From Chloroflexota bacterium (GTDB lineage Bacteria > Chloroflexota > Anaerolineae > Epilineales > SHYO01), in contig SHYO01000018.1 in the NCBI GenBank assembly GCA_009692745.1, forward strand, positions 1 through 38,300: a stretch of 38,300 nt of DNA. The letters run 5' to 3'. Numbering within the stretch: the first letter of the stretch is position 1; every line of letters begins with the position of its first letter. The notes under the pieces are model-generated. The model did not search any database and was not told where the DNA came from. It was given only the letters and a program-made list of their open reading frames with translations. The position numbers were made by a program, and so were the translations under genes. This document shows, one piece after another, positions 7,696-17,210 of the stretch.

Positions 7696-9753
7696 ATGAA
7701 TCGCCTGGGCCAAGAGACAAGCCCTTACTTGTTGCAACATGCCGATAACCCCGTGGACTGGTATCCCTGGGGTCCCGAGGCGCTGGGCAAAGCACAACAA
7801 GAAAATAAACCTATCTTACTATCCATTGGCTATTCGGCTTGCCATTGGTGTCATGTAATGGCGCACGAATCATTCGAAGATCCAGCCACAGCCGAGATGA
7901 TGAACCTATATTATGTAAATATAAAAGTAGATCGGGAAGAGCGGCCAGACTTGGATGCCATCTACATGCAGGCGGTCCAGGCGATGACCAACCACGGAGG
8001 TTGGCCAATGACGGTCTTCCTGACACCCGATGGCCTACCCTTCTACGGCGGCACTTACTTTCCGCCGGAGCCACGCCATGGCATGCCTGCCTTCCAACAA
8101 GTGCTGCATACCATCGCCGATACCTACTATAATCAGCCCGAAGAAATCCAGAAGAATATCGGGCAGATGCGGGATTTTCTGCAGCAGACCTTTAGCGCGA
8201 CCGGGGCAGGGACATTGAGCCAGGATATCCTGGCAGCGGGTTTCCATGCTTTGTCCCGCAACTATGACAATACCAACGGTGGCTTTGGGCAGGCACCCAA
8301 GTTTCCACAACCGATGAACCTGGAGTTTTTGTTGCACGCCTGGCACAACCTGGGAGATGACGCGGCCTTGCGCATAGTAGAAGTCACCCTGCAGAAGATG
8401 GCCCGTGGCGGTATGTACGATCAGTTGGGGGGCGGCTTTCACCGCTACTCGGTAGATGCCCGCTGGTTAGTGCCCCACTTCGAAAAGATGCTGTATGATA
8501 ATGCGCAGCTCGCCCGAGTCTATTTGCACGCTTACCAGGCCACCGGGAAATCCTTTTATCGGCGGATAGTCGAAGAAACGCTGGATTATGTCCTGCGGGA
8601 GATGACCCATCCGGCGGGCGGTTTCTATTCGACCCAGGACGCGGACAGCGAAGGCGAGGAAGGAAAGTTCTTCTTATGGACGCCGGCTGAAACGAATGAT
8701 CTGCTGGGCGCAGAGGATGGGGAGCTCTTCAACGCCTATTACGATATCACGGCGCAAGGTAATTTCGAAGGATCAGCGATTCTCAATGTGCCGCGCGACC
8801 GGGATGTGGTGGCGCATATGCAAGGTGTGCCGGAAGAAGGACTACAGCAGGTCATCGACCGCAGCCGGCAAGCGCTGTTTTATGCCCGGGAGCAGCGGGT
8901 CAAGCCTGGGCGAGACGAGAAGATCCTGGCGAGCTGGAATGGTCTAATGCTGGCAGCCCTGGCCGAAGCCGGGGCAGCGCTACAGGAGCCAGCTTACCTA
9001 CTGGCAGCCAGGAAGAATGCCGAATTTGTGCTGACCGAAATGCTGCAGCATGGACGTCTCATGCGGACATGGAAGGATGGCCAGGCGCGCATCACCGGAT
9101 ATCTTGAAGATTATGCCGGTTATGCAGATGGATTGCTGAGCCTGTATGAAGCCACGGGAGAGCTGCGCTGGTTTACCGCCGCCCGCCAGCTTATGGACAC
9201 CGTCTTAGAGCTATTCAGCGATACCCAACAGGGCGGCTTCTACGACACCAGTACCGAACACGAACAATTGGTTACCCGGCCCAAGGATCTATTCGATAAT
9301 GCAACGCCGGCAGGGAGTAGCCTGGCGGTTACGGCGCTGTTGCGCTTGGGGGCCTTTACCGGCGACGATCATTATATCCAGCCGGCAGCAGAAGCGCTCA
9401 GTAGCATCGCAGAGTTTTTACAGAAATATCCTACCGGTTTTGGCGTAGCTTTAACCGCGGTGGATTTCTACCTGAATTGGCCCAAGGAGATTGCTATTAT
9501 CGGGACACCTGGTGAGGCAAGTACCCAAGCGCTGCAAGCAGTGGTATTTGGTATGTACCTGCCCAATCGAATTATTGCCACTGCTGGCCCGCAGCAATTG
9601 CCAGCAGTAGCAGCAGCCATTCCGTTGCTGGCAGAGCGGCAGAGGCTTTCTGGCAAAGCGACGGCTTATGTCTGCGTCCACTTCGCCTGCCAAATACCGG
9701 TGACGGAACCGGAAATGCTGAAGCAACAACTACAAGATTCCAGGAAGGCTTGA
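7696..9753 (+). CDS. yyaL: DUF255 thioredoxin-domain protein (YyaL / SPATA20 family)
   Basis: The protein has 685 residues, the normal length for this family. The N-terminus is a thioredoxin-like fold with the family signature [19 protein letters not shown] at 2-20. The redox-type motif CHWC is at 49-52 and [13 protein letters not shown] lies near 100-112. The rest is an (alpha/alpha) barrel related to six-hairpin glycosidases, with the conserved [15 protein letters not shown] near residues 252-266. The biochemical role of the family is not settled; links to cellobiose 2-epimerase-like folds are structural only. No signal peptide is present, so it is cytoplasmic. It appears monocistronic, facing tatA. 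Confidence 0.93.
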   Translation: MNRLGQETSPYLLQHADNPVDWYPWGPEALGKAQQENKPILLSIGYSACHWCHVMAHESFEDPATAEMMNLYYVNIKVDREERPDLDAIYMQAVQAMTNHGGWPMTVFLTPDGLPFYGGTYFPPEPRHGMPAFQQVLHTIADTYYNQPEEIQKNIGQMRDFLQQTFSATGAGTLSQDILAAGFHALSRNYDNTNGGFGQAPKFPQPMNLEFLLHAWHNLGDDAALRIVEVTLQKMARGGMYDQLGGGFHRYSVDARWLVPHFEKMLYDNAQLARVYLHAYQATGKSFYRRIVEETLDYVLREMTHPAGGFYSTQDADSEGEEGKFFLWTPAETNDLLGAEDGELFNAYYDITAQGNFEGSAILNVPRDRDVVAHMQGVPEEGLQQVIDRSRQALFYAREQRVKPGRDEKILASWNGLMLAALAEAGAALQEPAYLLAARKNAEFVLTEMLQHGRLMRTWKDGQARITGYLEDYAGYADGLLSLYEATGELRWFTAARQLMDTVLELFSDTQQGGFYDTSTEHEQLVTRPKDLFDNATPAGSSLAVTALLRLGAFTGDDHYIQPAAEALSSIAEFLQKYPTGFGVALTAVDFYLNWPKEIAIIGTPGEASTQALQAVVFGMYLPNRIIATAGPQQLPAVAAAIPLLAERQRLSGKATAYVCVHFACQIPVTEPEMLKQQLQDSRKA

Positions 9754-9808
9754 CGCCACTCCCAAGATTCTTTAGCTATCTATGAAGTCGAGGTGTGTCG
9801 TAAAGTGT

Positions 9809-9852
9809 CTGGCAAGTATTCGACGCTTTAAAAGGCTCAGAATACTTGCCAG
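9809..9852. repeat. Perfect 13-bp inverted repeat between convergent genes
   Basis: CTGGCAAGTATTC (9809-9821) and GAATACTTGCCAG (9840-9852) are exact reverse complements around an 18-base loop that itself contains CTTTAAAAG. It lies between the ends of the DUF255 gene (9753) and tatA (9891) and would form the same hairpin in both transcripts. No T-run follows on either strand, so it is not a textbook intrinsic terminator. An RNA-end or protein-binding role is possible. Confidence 0.6.
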
Positions 9853-9890
9853 TCCTATCACTTAGAATTTTCTCGGCGGAAATTGAGGTT

Positions 9891-10079
9891 TTAGGAATTA
9901 CTACGCTTTTCCGGGGGGACTTCCTTCTTTTCTGCTGTATCATCAGCATCAGTGGCGTTGCGAAATTCACGAATCCCCTTACCCAAGGCTCCCCCGATTT
10001 CAGGCAAGCGCCCCACCCCAAAGACAATGATAATAATTACCAAAATAACAATTAACTCAAACGGTCCAAGAGTTGGCAT
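9891..10079 (-). CDS. tatA: Sec-independent protein translocase TatA/E
   Basis: This 62-residue protein has the TatA plan. It has a short N-terminal region with PFEL, one membrane helix (about 8-23, very rich in Ile/Val), a hinge with FGVGRLPEIG, an amphipathic helix up to about residue 41, and an acidic-basic tail. It forms the pore component that moves folded proteins with twin-arginine signals. The ribosome site AAGGAGA precedes the ATG. No tatC or tatB is in the window, so it works with partners elsewhere. The neighbouring secreted protease has no RR signal motif and is not an obvious Tat substrate. Confidence 0.93.
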   Translation of the reverse strand: MPTLGPFELIVILVIIIIVFGVGRLPEIGGALGKGIREFRNATDADDTAEKKEVPPEKRSNS

Positions 10080-10184
10080 GACGGACTCTCCTTATTCAGA
10101 ATTCAAATTCTCGGGAAATCCTACCCGATCGAGCAGGAGCCCCATTTAGGCCGGCATGAGGTAGTACACCGGTTTATCGAAGCA

Positions 10185-10193
10185 ATTATATCA
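10185..10193 (-). promoter_or_regulatory. Extended -10 promoter for tatA
   Basis: On the minus strand TGATATAAT (TGn followed by a perfect TATAAT at 10185-10190) lies about 105 bases upstream of tatA. No clear -35 is present, as is usual for extended -10 promoters. It sits only 6 bp from the -35 of the divergent protease promoter. Confidence 0.45.
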
Positions 10194-10198
10194 CAGCT

Positions 10199-10226
10199 TT
10201 GACAGTCATTCCAGAGTCAATATAAT
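10199..10226 (+). promoter_or_regulatory. Consensus sigma-70 promoter for the secreted protease gene
   Basis: TTGACA (10199-10204), 16 bases, then TATAAT (10221-10226): both hexamers are perfect. Transcription would begin near 10233, leaving a leader of ~135 bases. That leader contains a small 6-bp hairpin (CTGGTG 10294-10299 with CACCAG 10307-10312) and ends with the ribosome site AAAGGAAA. Confidence 0.75.
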
Positions 10227-10368
10227 CAATTTCCCTCGTAACGTTAGATCTTTAGGTATATTGAATAATTGTATGGCGTTTTGAAGGCTATTGCTGGTGG
10301 GTCAAGCACCAGGTTCTAGCAGTCTCAGAGTCTGATCGAAGCGGAAATATTGAAAGGAAAGCATCTCA

Positions 10369-13300
10369 ATGAAAGATTCGTCCCGTCACCTCAGGGTTAT
10401 GCTGCTGCTAGGCATCTGCCTGGCCTTAATCCCATGGATTACCCAGGCAGCACCGGGGAATGCGCCGCAAGTGATTCCGGCCACAGCACCAGAGGTCGCG
10501 CCCGAAAATCCCGGCCCCGCAACTCTGGCAAAAATTGACCCGCAAGTTTTGAAAGAATTTACCACACAAAAATCAGTCACTTACCTGGTCTATATGAAAA
10601 ACCAGGCCGACCTGACGCAGGTAAATATGATGCCTATGGGTCTGGCCCGCCACCAGCAGACCTTCAATACGCTATTCCAATTTGCGGAGCGCAGCCAACA
10701 AGGTCTGCGCAGCCTGATAGCAGAGCGGGTTAGCAAGGGTGAAGTCCAACAACAGATATACTTATGGATCATCAACGGCGCAGGCATCACCTCGGATGAA
10801 GCCACATTGTATGCCATCGCCGCCCGGCCGGATGTGGCCCGCATCACGGCCAACAATACACATAAGTTACCTGATTTGAAGAAGGAAAGCTCGCTGACCC
10901 TTGGTCAGGCGGGAGCCGCCCCGGCCACAGTCGGCTGGAATATTCACCAGATACGCGCCGACCAGGTCTGGCAGGATTATGGTATCCGCGGTCAGGGTGT
11001 AGTTGTCGCCAGCATGGATACCGGCGTAGATTATACCCACCCGGCCGTGGCGAATCAATATCGGGGGTATAACGGTAACAACAACTATAACTGGGCCGAC
11101 TTCACTCACACCTATCCCAATAATCCCGGCGATGGGAACGGCCACGGAACCCATACGATGGGCACCATGGTAGGCGATGATGGCGGTGAAAATAAGATCG
11201 GGGTAGCCCCAGGCGCCAAGTGGATCGCCGTAAAGATCTTCGACGATAGCGGCTCGACTACCGACCTGGCCATTCACCAGGGTTTCCAATGGATTCTGGC
11301 CCCCACCGATCTGACCGGCAATAACCCTGACCCTTCTAAAGCACCTCAGGTGGTAAACAACTCCTGGGGAAGTTTTAACGGCGGCGATCCCAGTTTCCAG
11401 ACCGATGTACAAGCATGGCGTGCGGCCGGGATTTTCCCGGCATTTGCCGCAGGAAATGAAGGGGATGGCGCAGGGACGGTAGGTACACCGGGAGGTTATC
11501 CCGAGTCTTTTGCTGTGGGTGCCACGGATGCAGATAGCCGGGTTGCCGATTTTTCCAGCCGCGGGCCCTCCTTCTTTGTGCAAACCAAACCGGAAGTCAG
11601 CGCCCCGGGGCGTTTCGTCCGCTCTAGCATACCGGGCGCTACGTACGTCGAGGCTAGTGGCACCTCTATGGCCACCCCCCATATTGCCGGCACCATAGCC
11701 CTGATGTTGAGCGCGAATCCCGCCCTAAGCTTGAATGACCTGGCCACTTATTTGGAACAGACGGCTCACGACCTTGGGCCAACAGGCCCGGATAATGACT
11801 ATGGTTGGGGCCTCATTGATGCTTACGACGCCGTCCGCTGGGCGCGGGGATCCGGGAAGCTCTTCGGCCAGGTACAGGACAGTAAGCTGGGACAACCCAT
11901 CCCCGGAGCGACCATTATCGGTGTCCAATCCGTTCCCCCGAGTACGGGGGGGGCTGCGGAGGATAAATTCGAGGATATGTCAGATACCAAAGGCGGCTAC
12001 GCTGTTAGCGTACCAGGCGGGCTGTATACTGTACAAGCCGGCGCATTTGGTTATATCACCGGCACATTCACTGCCGTAGAGGTACTAACCGGTTACCAAT
12101 CCTTGCGGGATTTCGTTTTGAAAGAAGCACCCAAGGGGAAAGTATCGGGGCAACTCACCGAAGTGTTCACCAATAGCCCAGTTGTATCTGCCACCGTCAC
12201 CGTATGCACTGGCAAGGAGCCGCCCATCCCGCTATCCGCCGCAGCTAGTTGTCCGGTCCAGACGAGAACTGACCAAAACGGCAACTACCATCTCGACCTG
12301 CCGGCGGGCAGCTATATCCTGGTTATCCGGAGTGCAAGGCATCGTACTGCTCGGGAGAATGTGATAGTCGCGGCCTCCGGCCAGGTACAGCGATCCATCG
12401 CTTTGCGCCCCGCACCCCAGGTTTTGCTGATAGACGGAGATAATTGGCAGGGGTTTGATATATCTACCTATTACCGCCGTGGGCTAGAAGTAGCCGGATT
12501 GCCCTATGTCCTTTGGCACATTAGCGATCAGAATAATATTCCCGATTTGAACGACCTGGAAAATTATGACGTGGTGATCTGGACCGATCCGGTGGGCTCA
12601 CCTGGTTACCTGGACGAAGTTCGCGGAGACAACGCAACGATCAACATGTTGAGTGATTACCTGAATAACGGCGGCCGGCTGTTGCTTGCCGGGCAGGATA
12701 TCGCCTATTGGGATGCCAATAGCAATAATCCCCCCTTCAACCAGGCTTTGGCGCCCGATTTCTTCCGCGATTTCTTGCATGTGAGTTATGTCAGGGATGC
12801 CATTACATCCAAGTTGATCTCTGGCACGCCCGGGGACATCTGGGAGGGGTTAAATCTGGAGCTGGAATCGCTCTACGGCCTGAAATATGGCCAATCTCTG
12901 AGTCCCGACGAGGTTCGACCGACAGATAATGCTGCCATTCCCTTCGCCAGGTTTGACAACGGCACCCTGGCCGGTCTAAAAATTGAGGGAAGCGGAACTA
13001 ATGCTGCCTACCGGGCTATTTATCTTCCCTTTGCGGTGGAAAGCAGTGGCAGTATTAGCCAGCTTGGCCTGGCTCTAGACCGCGCAGTGGGCTGGCTGGC
13101 TTCCACGTCCCTTACTAAAACTGTGGATCGCTCGCAAGCCGACCCCGGCGACATCTTGACCTACCACCTGTCGATCCATAATGACAGCCGCTCGGTAGTG
13201 AATGATGTACACCTGGTGGACGCGGTGCCCACCGCTACCACGTACATAACCGGTAGCGCCACCGGCGGATTAATCTATAATCCGGCACAAAACCGGGTGG

Positions 13301-16300
13301 AATGGACCGGCAGTGTTGCAGCCCGGTCGCAGCAGGCCGTTACCTTCCAGGTACGTCTGAGTTCCCAATTAAGCAGCGGCGTCGTAGTGACAAACACGGC
13401 CATGTTGACGGATGCCTTGGGCGCCAATGTAGAGCGCTCTGCAACGACCCGGATAGCGGCTTCGCCCTTGTCCACCTCCAAGTTCACAGCCGACCCAGCC
13501 ATCGTCACACCAGGGACGCGGGTACAGTTTACGCTGGCCTTGTATAATTCCAATGGCGTAGCTGTCACCGCCACCTTTAGCAATACCATCCCATCACAGT
13601 TCACCTATGTGGATGGCAGCGTCTCAGTAGACGGTACCCCGTCCGGCGCCGTCTATGATGCGGCTACCCATCGGATCAGTTGGAGCGGTGTGATCCCTGC
13701 TGCCAGTGGGGACACCCCTGGATCGGTCACCATCCGGTACCTGGCTACCCTGTCATCGAATGTCTCGGCCGGACAACAGATCTCCAATGATGCAGTAATT
13801 TCCGATGGCAAACGGCCACGATTTACCGTCAGTGCCCTGGTGACGGTAGCCCGGGCCGACCTGAGTGGGTCGACGAAGAGCGTCACACCGCGGGTAGTCA
13901 CAGGGGGCGATGTGGTGACGTATACCATTAGCCTCTCAAATACTGGGACCATTACGGCCACCGGCGTGGCCGTTACCGATACTCTGCCTGCCGCCATGCA
14001 GTATGTGCCCGGAAGCGCCACCGGCGGACTAACCTACATTACCGCCACCCGCACCTTGCTATGGACCGGAGATGTGCCGGTGAGCAAGCCGGCCCTGAAT
14101 GACTACGGGGCAGTCTTCAATGCAGACGTCAGCGGGCCGAAGTACCAATGGATCGATATCTCATCAACCGGCACTGCAATTTCGCCCTTGGGAGACGATA
14201 CCAGCCACGGGCCGTACCCTCTTGGCTTTACTTTCAATTTCTACGGCAAGAATTACTCAAATTTCTATGTGAGCGACAACGGCTTTGTTAGCTTCTTCCC
14301 GATCACCGCAACTTACAGCACGAACCTACAGTTGCCCTCGCCATCAGCACCGAGAACGCTGCTGGCCCCCTTCTGGTCAGATCTAAACCCCGGTGCGAGC
14401 GGCCAGATTTTCTACCAAACCCTGGACAATCAACGGTTGGTAGTATCGTATGTGGGCGTGCAACGCTTTGGTGGCACCGCCACATCGTACACATTCCAGG
14501 TGATTATTAACAGCAACGGTTTGATTTATTACCAGTACGGCCCGCTGACCGGCTCCATTACTCAGGGAACTGTGGGACTACAAAATGAAAATGGCACCCG
14601 GGGTTTGACGATCCTCTATAGTGGCGTGGGGCGCTTGATTGCCGAGGGCACAGCTATCCGGCTGGATCCTCCCCGGCCGGCTACGCCGCCCGTAATATTG
14701 ACCTTCCGTGCGACGGCCAATAACGGCCAGACTCCCGGCACCATGATTACCAACTCAGCCGATATTCGCGACGCCAACGGTACTATACGGCGGAGTGCGG
14801 CCATCTATTACGACTCACCAGATCTGAGCAGTTCGACGAAGCAAGCCAGCAGGTCTATTGTCGCACCATCCAGTTTGTTGACCTATACCATTACCGTACG
14901 TAATACAGGTTCGGCTGCTGAGAGTAGCGCCAGGGTGGTGGATACCCTTCCTCCCCTGGTGAGCTACGTGCCCGGTTCGGCCACCAATGGGGCCACCTAC
15001 GATAGCAGCACCGGCACTATCCGTTGGACCGGTCCGGTCGCCAAGGGTGGCGCAGCCAGCTTTAATTTTACCACCCAGGTCACTCCTACAATTACCGGGA
15101 AGGTGGATATCATCAATCAGGCCCGTATCCAGGATTCTATTGGTACAGTAGTTACAGCTACGGCCACGGTCCGCACGGAATCGCCTGATCTGACCAATTC
15201 GTTCAAGGAAGTGAACCCAACCGGGTTGGGGAATCGACATGCCGCCGCCTCGGGGGAGGTCCTGACTTACACGATTACCCTGGCCAACCAGGCGACCACC
15301 GCAGACCCGGCAGTCCACCTGGTGGATAGCTTACCGCCAGGCTTGACCTACGTGCCGGGCAGCGCTAGCGGTGGGGCGACCTATAACCCAACGCAACGGC
15401 GTATTGAATGGCAAGGAGCCGTACCGGCAGCAGGGGGTGATATTACCGCCACCGCCAATACCCAACCTGGCGGACCGATCTTCTTCTGGATTGATATCGG
15501 CCAGACCGGTATCAATGTACCCAACCTGGATGATGACCAGGCTCACGGCCCATACCCCCTAGGGTTTGACTTCCCATATTTCGGCCAGACATACCACCAA
15601 TTCTTTGTGCATGATAATGGTTTCATTACCTTGGTGCCTGTGGGCTCGGGCTTTGCTTCGAATGGCTCATTGCCCGACACAAATTCCCCGCGCGCCATGA
15701 TTGCACCCTTCTGGGATGATCTCCTCCCCTCGAAGGACCAGGGACGCATCGTCTACCAGCAAATTGATGACAACACCACCGTGATCTCCTATCTGAATGT
15801 CGCCCATTTTGGCACAGGCGGCCCCTATACCTTCCAGATTGTGTTGCGCTCCGATGGGACCATGTCGTTGCAATATCTAACGATGGACGCACCCCTGAAC
15901 ACGGCGACTATTGGTCTGCAAGATGGAACCGGTACCCAGGGACTGCTACTGGCATTCAACCAACCGACTGTCCGGAATGGACTGGCAGTTCACCTGGGGC
16001 CGCCGGCAGGAAAGCAGATAATTTCGTACCAGGCGCGCGTAGACGCCGGTATCCCTTTCGACTCCGTATTAACGAATACGGTGCAAATCACCAGCTCTAC
16101 CGGGCAAGCGATCACGCGACAAGCAAGTGTCGAAGTGAATACACTAAACTTCACAAATTCTGCTATTCGCCTGCTGAGTACACCTACACCTGGGGGAATC
16201 ATCACGGCTGAGATTACGTTACGGAATAACGGCACAGCTACCGCTCCAAACGTGATCGTCACTGTTCCCACCCCGGCCCATACCCGCATCCTGGCAGACC

Positions 16301-16905
16301 GGCTTGGTAGTGGTTGGACGTACGATCCTGTGCAGAACGTGGCACGCTTCCAGGGCTCTGTAGGCACTGGTCAAGAGAAAGTCTTAACGCTTCCCTTGGA
16401 GATCAGCCGGCCTTTGCCAGATGGCACCCAGATTACAGTGGTGGCTTCCATTGCTGATGGTGTACACACAGCGCTCACCTTATCCAGCACCATTGCCGTG
16501 CGCGCGGCCAACCTGGCAGGATCCACCAAGCGCGCCAGCACTACCATAGCTACATCAGGAGCGATTGTCACATACATAATTTCGGTGATTAACCAGGGCA
16601 ATAGTGGCGCATCCACTACTATCTCCGACACCTTGCCGGACGGCGTGGAGCTGGTATCAGATTCCTTATTTGCCGGGAATGGTACCATCGCTTATGATAG
16701 TAGCCAGCGCATCATCCGTTGGGCCGGAGCCGTCCCCCCGCGGTCGATTGCCACGATCAGTTACCGGGTTCACATATTAAGCGGGACCGTCATCGTGAAC
16801 ACGGCGGAAATCGACGATAATCAAGGTACGATTACGCGGGCCAGCGCTACGGTCCTGATTGGTGGCCACCAGATATTCCTCCCCCTTGTGACAACACAGC
16901 ACTAA
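10369..16905 (+). CDS. Secreted subtilisin-like (S8) protease with DUF11 repeats
   Basis: This is a 2178-residue exported serine protease. A Sec signal peptide (residues 1-27, cleaved after TQA) is followed by an I9-like propeptide to about 170. The S8 domain carries Asp217 (MDTGVD), His259 (GHGTHT), the oxyanion Asn363 (AAGNEG) and Ser433 (GTSMATPHIAG), so it should be active. Next come two carboxypeptidase-regulatory-like beta domains (about 495-590 and 590-682). A glutamine-amidotransferase-like Rossmann region (about 683-900, VLLIDGDNWQGFD, GGRLLLAGQDIAYWD) comes next. Then about seven DUF11 repeats run to the end, each with a PGSATGG- or TLPxxxxYV-type core. In two repeats a ~190-residue beta-domain (WIDIS...GPYPLGF...APFWDDL pattern) is inserted before the last strands. 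The protein ends in IFLPLVTTQH, a motif seen in two other exported proteins here. It has its own consensus promoter. The repeat stalk suggests surface display. Confidence 0.93.
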   Translation: MKDSSRHLRVMLLLGICLALIPWITQAAPGNAPQVIPATAPEVAPENPGPATLAKIDPQVLKEFTTQKSVTYLVYMKNQADLTQVNMMPMGLARHQQTFNTLFQFAERSQQGLRSLIAERVSKGEVQQQIYLWIINGAGITSDEATLYAIAARPDVARITANNTHKLPDLKKESSLTLGQAGAAPATVGWNIHQIRADQVWQDYGIRGQGVVVASMDTGVDYTHPAVANQYRGYNGNNNYNWADFTHTYPNNPGDGNGHGTHTMGTMVGDDGGENKIGVAPGAKWIAVKIFDDSGSTTDLAIHQGFQWILAPTDLTGNNPDPSKAPQVVNNSWGSFNGGDPSFQTDVQAWRAAGIFPAFAAGNEGDGAGTVGTPGGYPESFAVGATDADSRVADFSSRGPSFFVQTKPEVSAPGRFVRSSIPGATYVEASGTSMATPHIAGTIALMLSANPALSLNDLATYLEQTAHDLGPTGPDNDYGWGLIDAYDAVRWARGSGKLFGQVQDSKLGQPIPGATIIGVQSVPPSTGGAAEDKFEDMSDTKGGYAVSVPGGLYTVQAGAFGYITGTFTAVEVLTGYQSLRDFVLKEAPKGKVSGQLTEVFTNSPVVSATVTVCTGKEPPIPLSAAASCPVQTRTDQNGNYHLDLPAGSYILVIRSARHRTARENVIVAASGQVQRSIALRPAPQVLLIDGDNWQGFDISTYYRRGLEVAGLPYVLWHISDQNNIPDLNDLENYDVVIWTDPVGSPGYLDEVRGDNATINMLSDYLNNGGRLLLAGQDIAYWDANSNNPPFNQALAPDFFRDFLHVSYVRDAITSKLISGTPGDIWEGLNLELESLYGLKYGQSLSPDEVRPTDNAAIPFARFDNGTLAGLKIEGSGTNAAYRAIYLPFAVESSGSISQLGLALDRAVGWLASTSLTKTVDRSQADPGDILTYHLSIHNDSRSVVNDVHLVDAVPTATTYITGSATGGLIYNPAQNRVEWTGSVAARSQQAVTFQVRLSSQLSSGVVVTNTAMLTDALGANVERSATTRIAASPLSTSKFTADPAIVTPGTRVQFTLALYNSNGVAVTATFSNTIPSQFTYVDGSVSVDGTPSGAVYDAATHRISWSGVIPAASGDTPGSVTIRYLATLSSNVSAGQQISNDAVISDGKRPRFTVSALVTVARADLSGSTKSVTPRVVTGGDVVTYTISLSNTGTITATGVAVTDTLPAAMQYVPGSATGGLTYITATRTLLWTGDVPVSKPALNDYGAVFNADVSGPKYQWIDISSTGTAISPLGDDTSHGPYPLGFTFNFYGKNYSNFYVSDNGFVSFFPITATYSTNLQLPSPSAPRTLLAPFWSDLNPGASGQIFYQTLDNQRLVVSYVGVQRFGGTATSYTFQVIINSNGLIYYQYGPLTGSITQGTVGLQNENGTRGLTILYSGVGRLIAEGTAIRLDPPRPATPPVILTFRATANNGQTPGTMITNSADIRDANGTIRRSAAIYYDSPDLSSSTKQASRSIVAPSSLLTYTITVRNTGSAAESSARVVDTLPPLVSYVPGSATNGATYDSSTGTIRWTGPVAKGGAASFNFTTQVTPTITGKVDIINQARIQDSIGTVVTATATVRTESPDLTNSFKEVNPTGLGNRHAAASGEVLTYTITLANQATTADPAVHLVDSLPPGLTYVPGSASGGATYNPTQRRIEWQGAVPAAGGDITATANTQPGGPIFFWIDIGQTGINVPNLDDDQAHGPYPLGFDFPYFGQTYHQFFVHDNGFITLVPVGSGFASNGSLPDTNSPRAMIAPFWDDLLPSKDQGRIVYQQIDDNTTVISYLNVAHFGTGGPYTFQIVLRSDGTMSLQYLTMDAPLNTATIGLQDGTGTQGLLLAFNQPTVRNGLAVHLGPPAGKQIISYQARVDAGIPFDSVLTNTVQITSSTGQAITRQASVEVNTLNFTNSAIRLLSTPTPGGIITAEITLRNNGTATAPNVIVTVPTPAHTRILADRLGSGWTYDPVQNVARFQGSVGTGQEKVLTLPLEISRPLPDGTQITVVASIADGVHTALTLSSTIAVRAANLAGSTKRASTTIATSGAIVTYIISVINQGNSGASTTISDTLPDGVELVSDSLFAGNGTIAYDSSQRIIRWAGAVPPRSIATISYRVHILSGTVIVNTAEIDDNQGTITRASATVLIGGHQIFLPLVTTQH
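14083..14688 (+). repeat. First beta-domain nested in a DUF11 repeat of the protease
   Basis: This segment encodes a ~190-residue domain (YQWIDIS, GPYPLGFTFNFYG, SDNGFVSF, APFWSDL, TVGLQNENGTRG). It interrupts a DUF11 repeat between its WTGDVP strand and its ILTFRATANN strand. It is paralogous to the segment at 15433-16014. Boundaries are approximate. Confidence 0.6.
15433..16014 (+). repeat. Second beta-domain nested in a DUF11 repeat of the protease
   Basis: This segment encodes the paralogous domain (FFWIDIG, GPYPLGFDFPYFG, HDNGFITL, APFWDDL, TIGLQDGTGTQG). It is inserted at the same place in another DUF11 repeat, between WQGAVPAAGG and IISYQARVDAG. It differs enough at DNA level to be an old duplication. 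Confidence 0.6.
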
Positions 16906-16979
16906 GACTTGTGCTGAGAGTACTCAGCCGAGAACTGGAAGAGAGTCTCAGCCGGACAGTCTGCTGAGAGTACCCAGCC

Positions 16980-17017
16980 ACAATTCAGGGGCGCAGAGTA
17001 TTGCGCTCCTGAATTGT
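16980..17017 (+). terminator. Strong hairpin after the protease gene, possible terminator
   Basis: ACAATTCAGGGGCGCA (16980-16995) pairs with TGCGCTCCTGAATTGT (17002-17017) over 16 bp with one G-T pair and a six-base loop (GAGTAT). It lies 75 bases after the protease stop. The following bases are TAATCCGCTC and not a T-run, so termination would be weak or factor-assisted; it may instead stabilise the RNA end. Confidence 0.45.
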
Positions 17018-17083
17018 AATCCGCTCTTCCAATTGAATTTTCTTTGGGAAAAGAGTCGTATCCAGCCAGATAAAAAAACCGTC

Positions 17084-17111
17084 TTGGATAAAGATAGATT
17101 ATCGATATAAT
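17084..17111 (+). promoter_or_regulatory. Candidate promoter of the DUF11/Big_1 surface protein gene
   Basis: TTGGAT (17084-17089), 16 bases, then a perfect TATAAT (17106-17111) in AT-rich DNA. The -35 is weak. Transcription starting near 17118 would give a ~93-base leader containing a TGGAGC/GCTCCA hairpin and the 16-bp palindrome at 17174-17189, just before the GTG start. Confidence 0.45.
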
Positions 17112-17210
17112 GTAATATCCAATAATTATATTAAAAAGCAGTTTGTTGGAGCTATCTGGCTCCAGGTATTCTGCCTGAGTATACTCAGGAAGCGTTCCTT
17201 TTATTAAAGA

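Larger units (their letters stand above)
16906..17210. other. Structured intergenic region between the two surface-protein genes
   Basis: This 305-bp gap holds no gene but has dense dyad symmetry. There is a near-repeat GCTGAGAGTACYCAGCC at 16913-16929 and 16963-16979, with a shorter version GAGAGTCTCAGCC at 16941-16953. A 16-bp stem with a 6-base loop lies at 16980-17017. AGCCAGATA (17064-17072) is complementary to TATCTGGCT (17153-17161). A hairpin TGGAGC/GCTCCA lies at 17147-17164, and a perfect 16-bp palindrome CCTGAGTATACTCAGG at 17174-17189. A promoter candidate for the next gene is TTGGAT (17084-17089), 16 bases, TATAAT (17106-17111), so the last two structures would be in its leader. 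Confidence 0.6.

Noticed and set aside
10294-10312. Hairpin CTGGTG / CACCAG in the protease leader as a possible riboswitch
   Set aside because: Only six base pairs, no conserved core of any known riboswitch class, and far from the ribosome site.
10867-11682. 271-codon open frame antisense to the subtilisin domain
   Set aside because: The opposite strand encodes the intact catalytic Asp, His, Asn and Ser motifs; the antisense product shows no recognisable motif.
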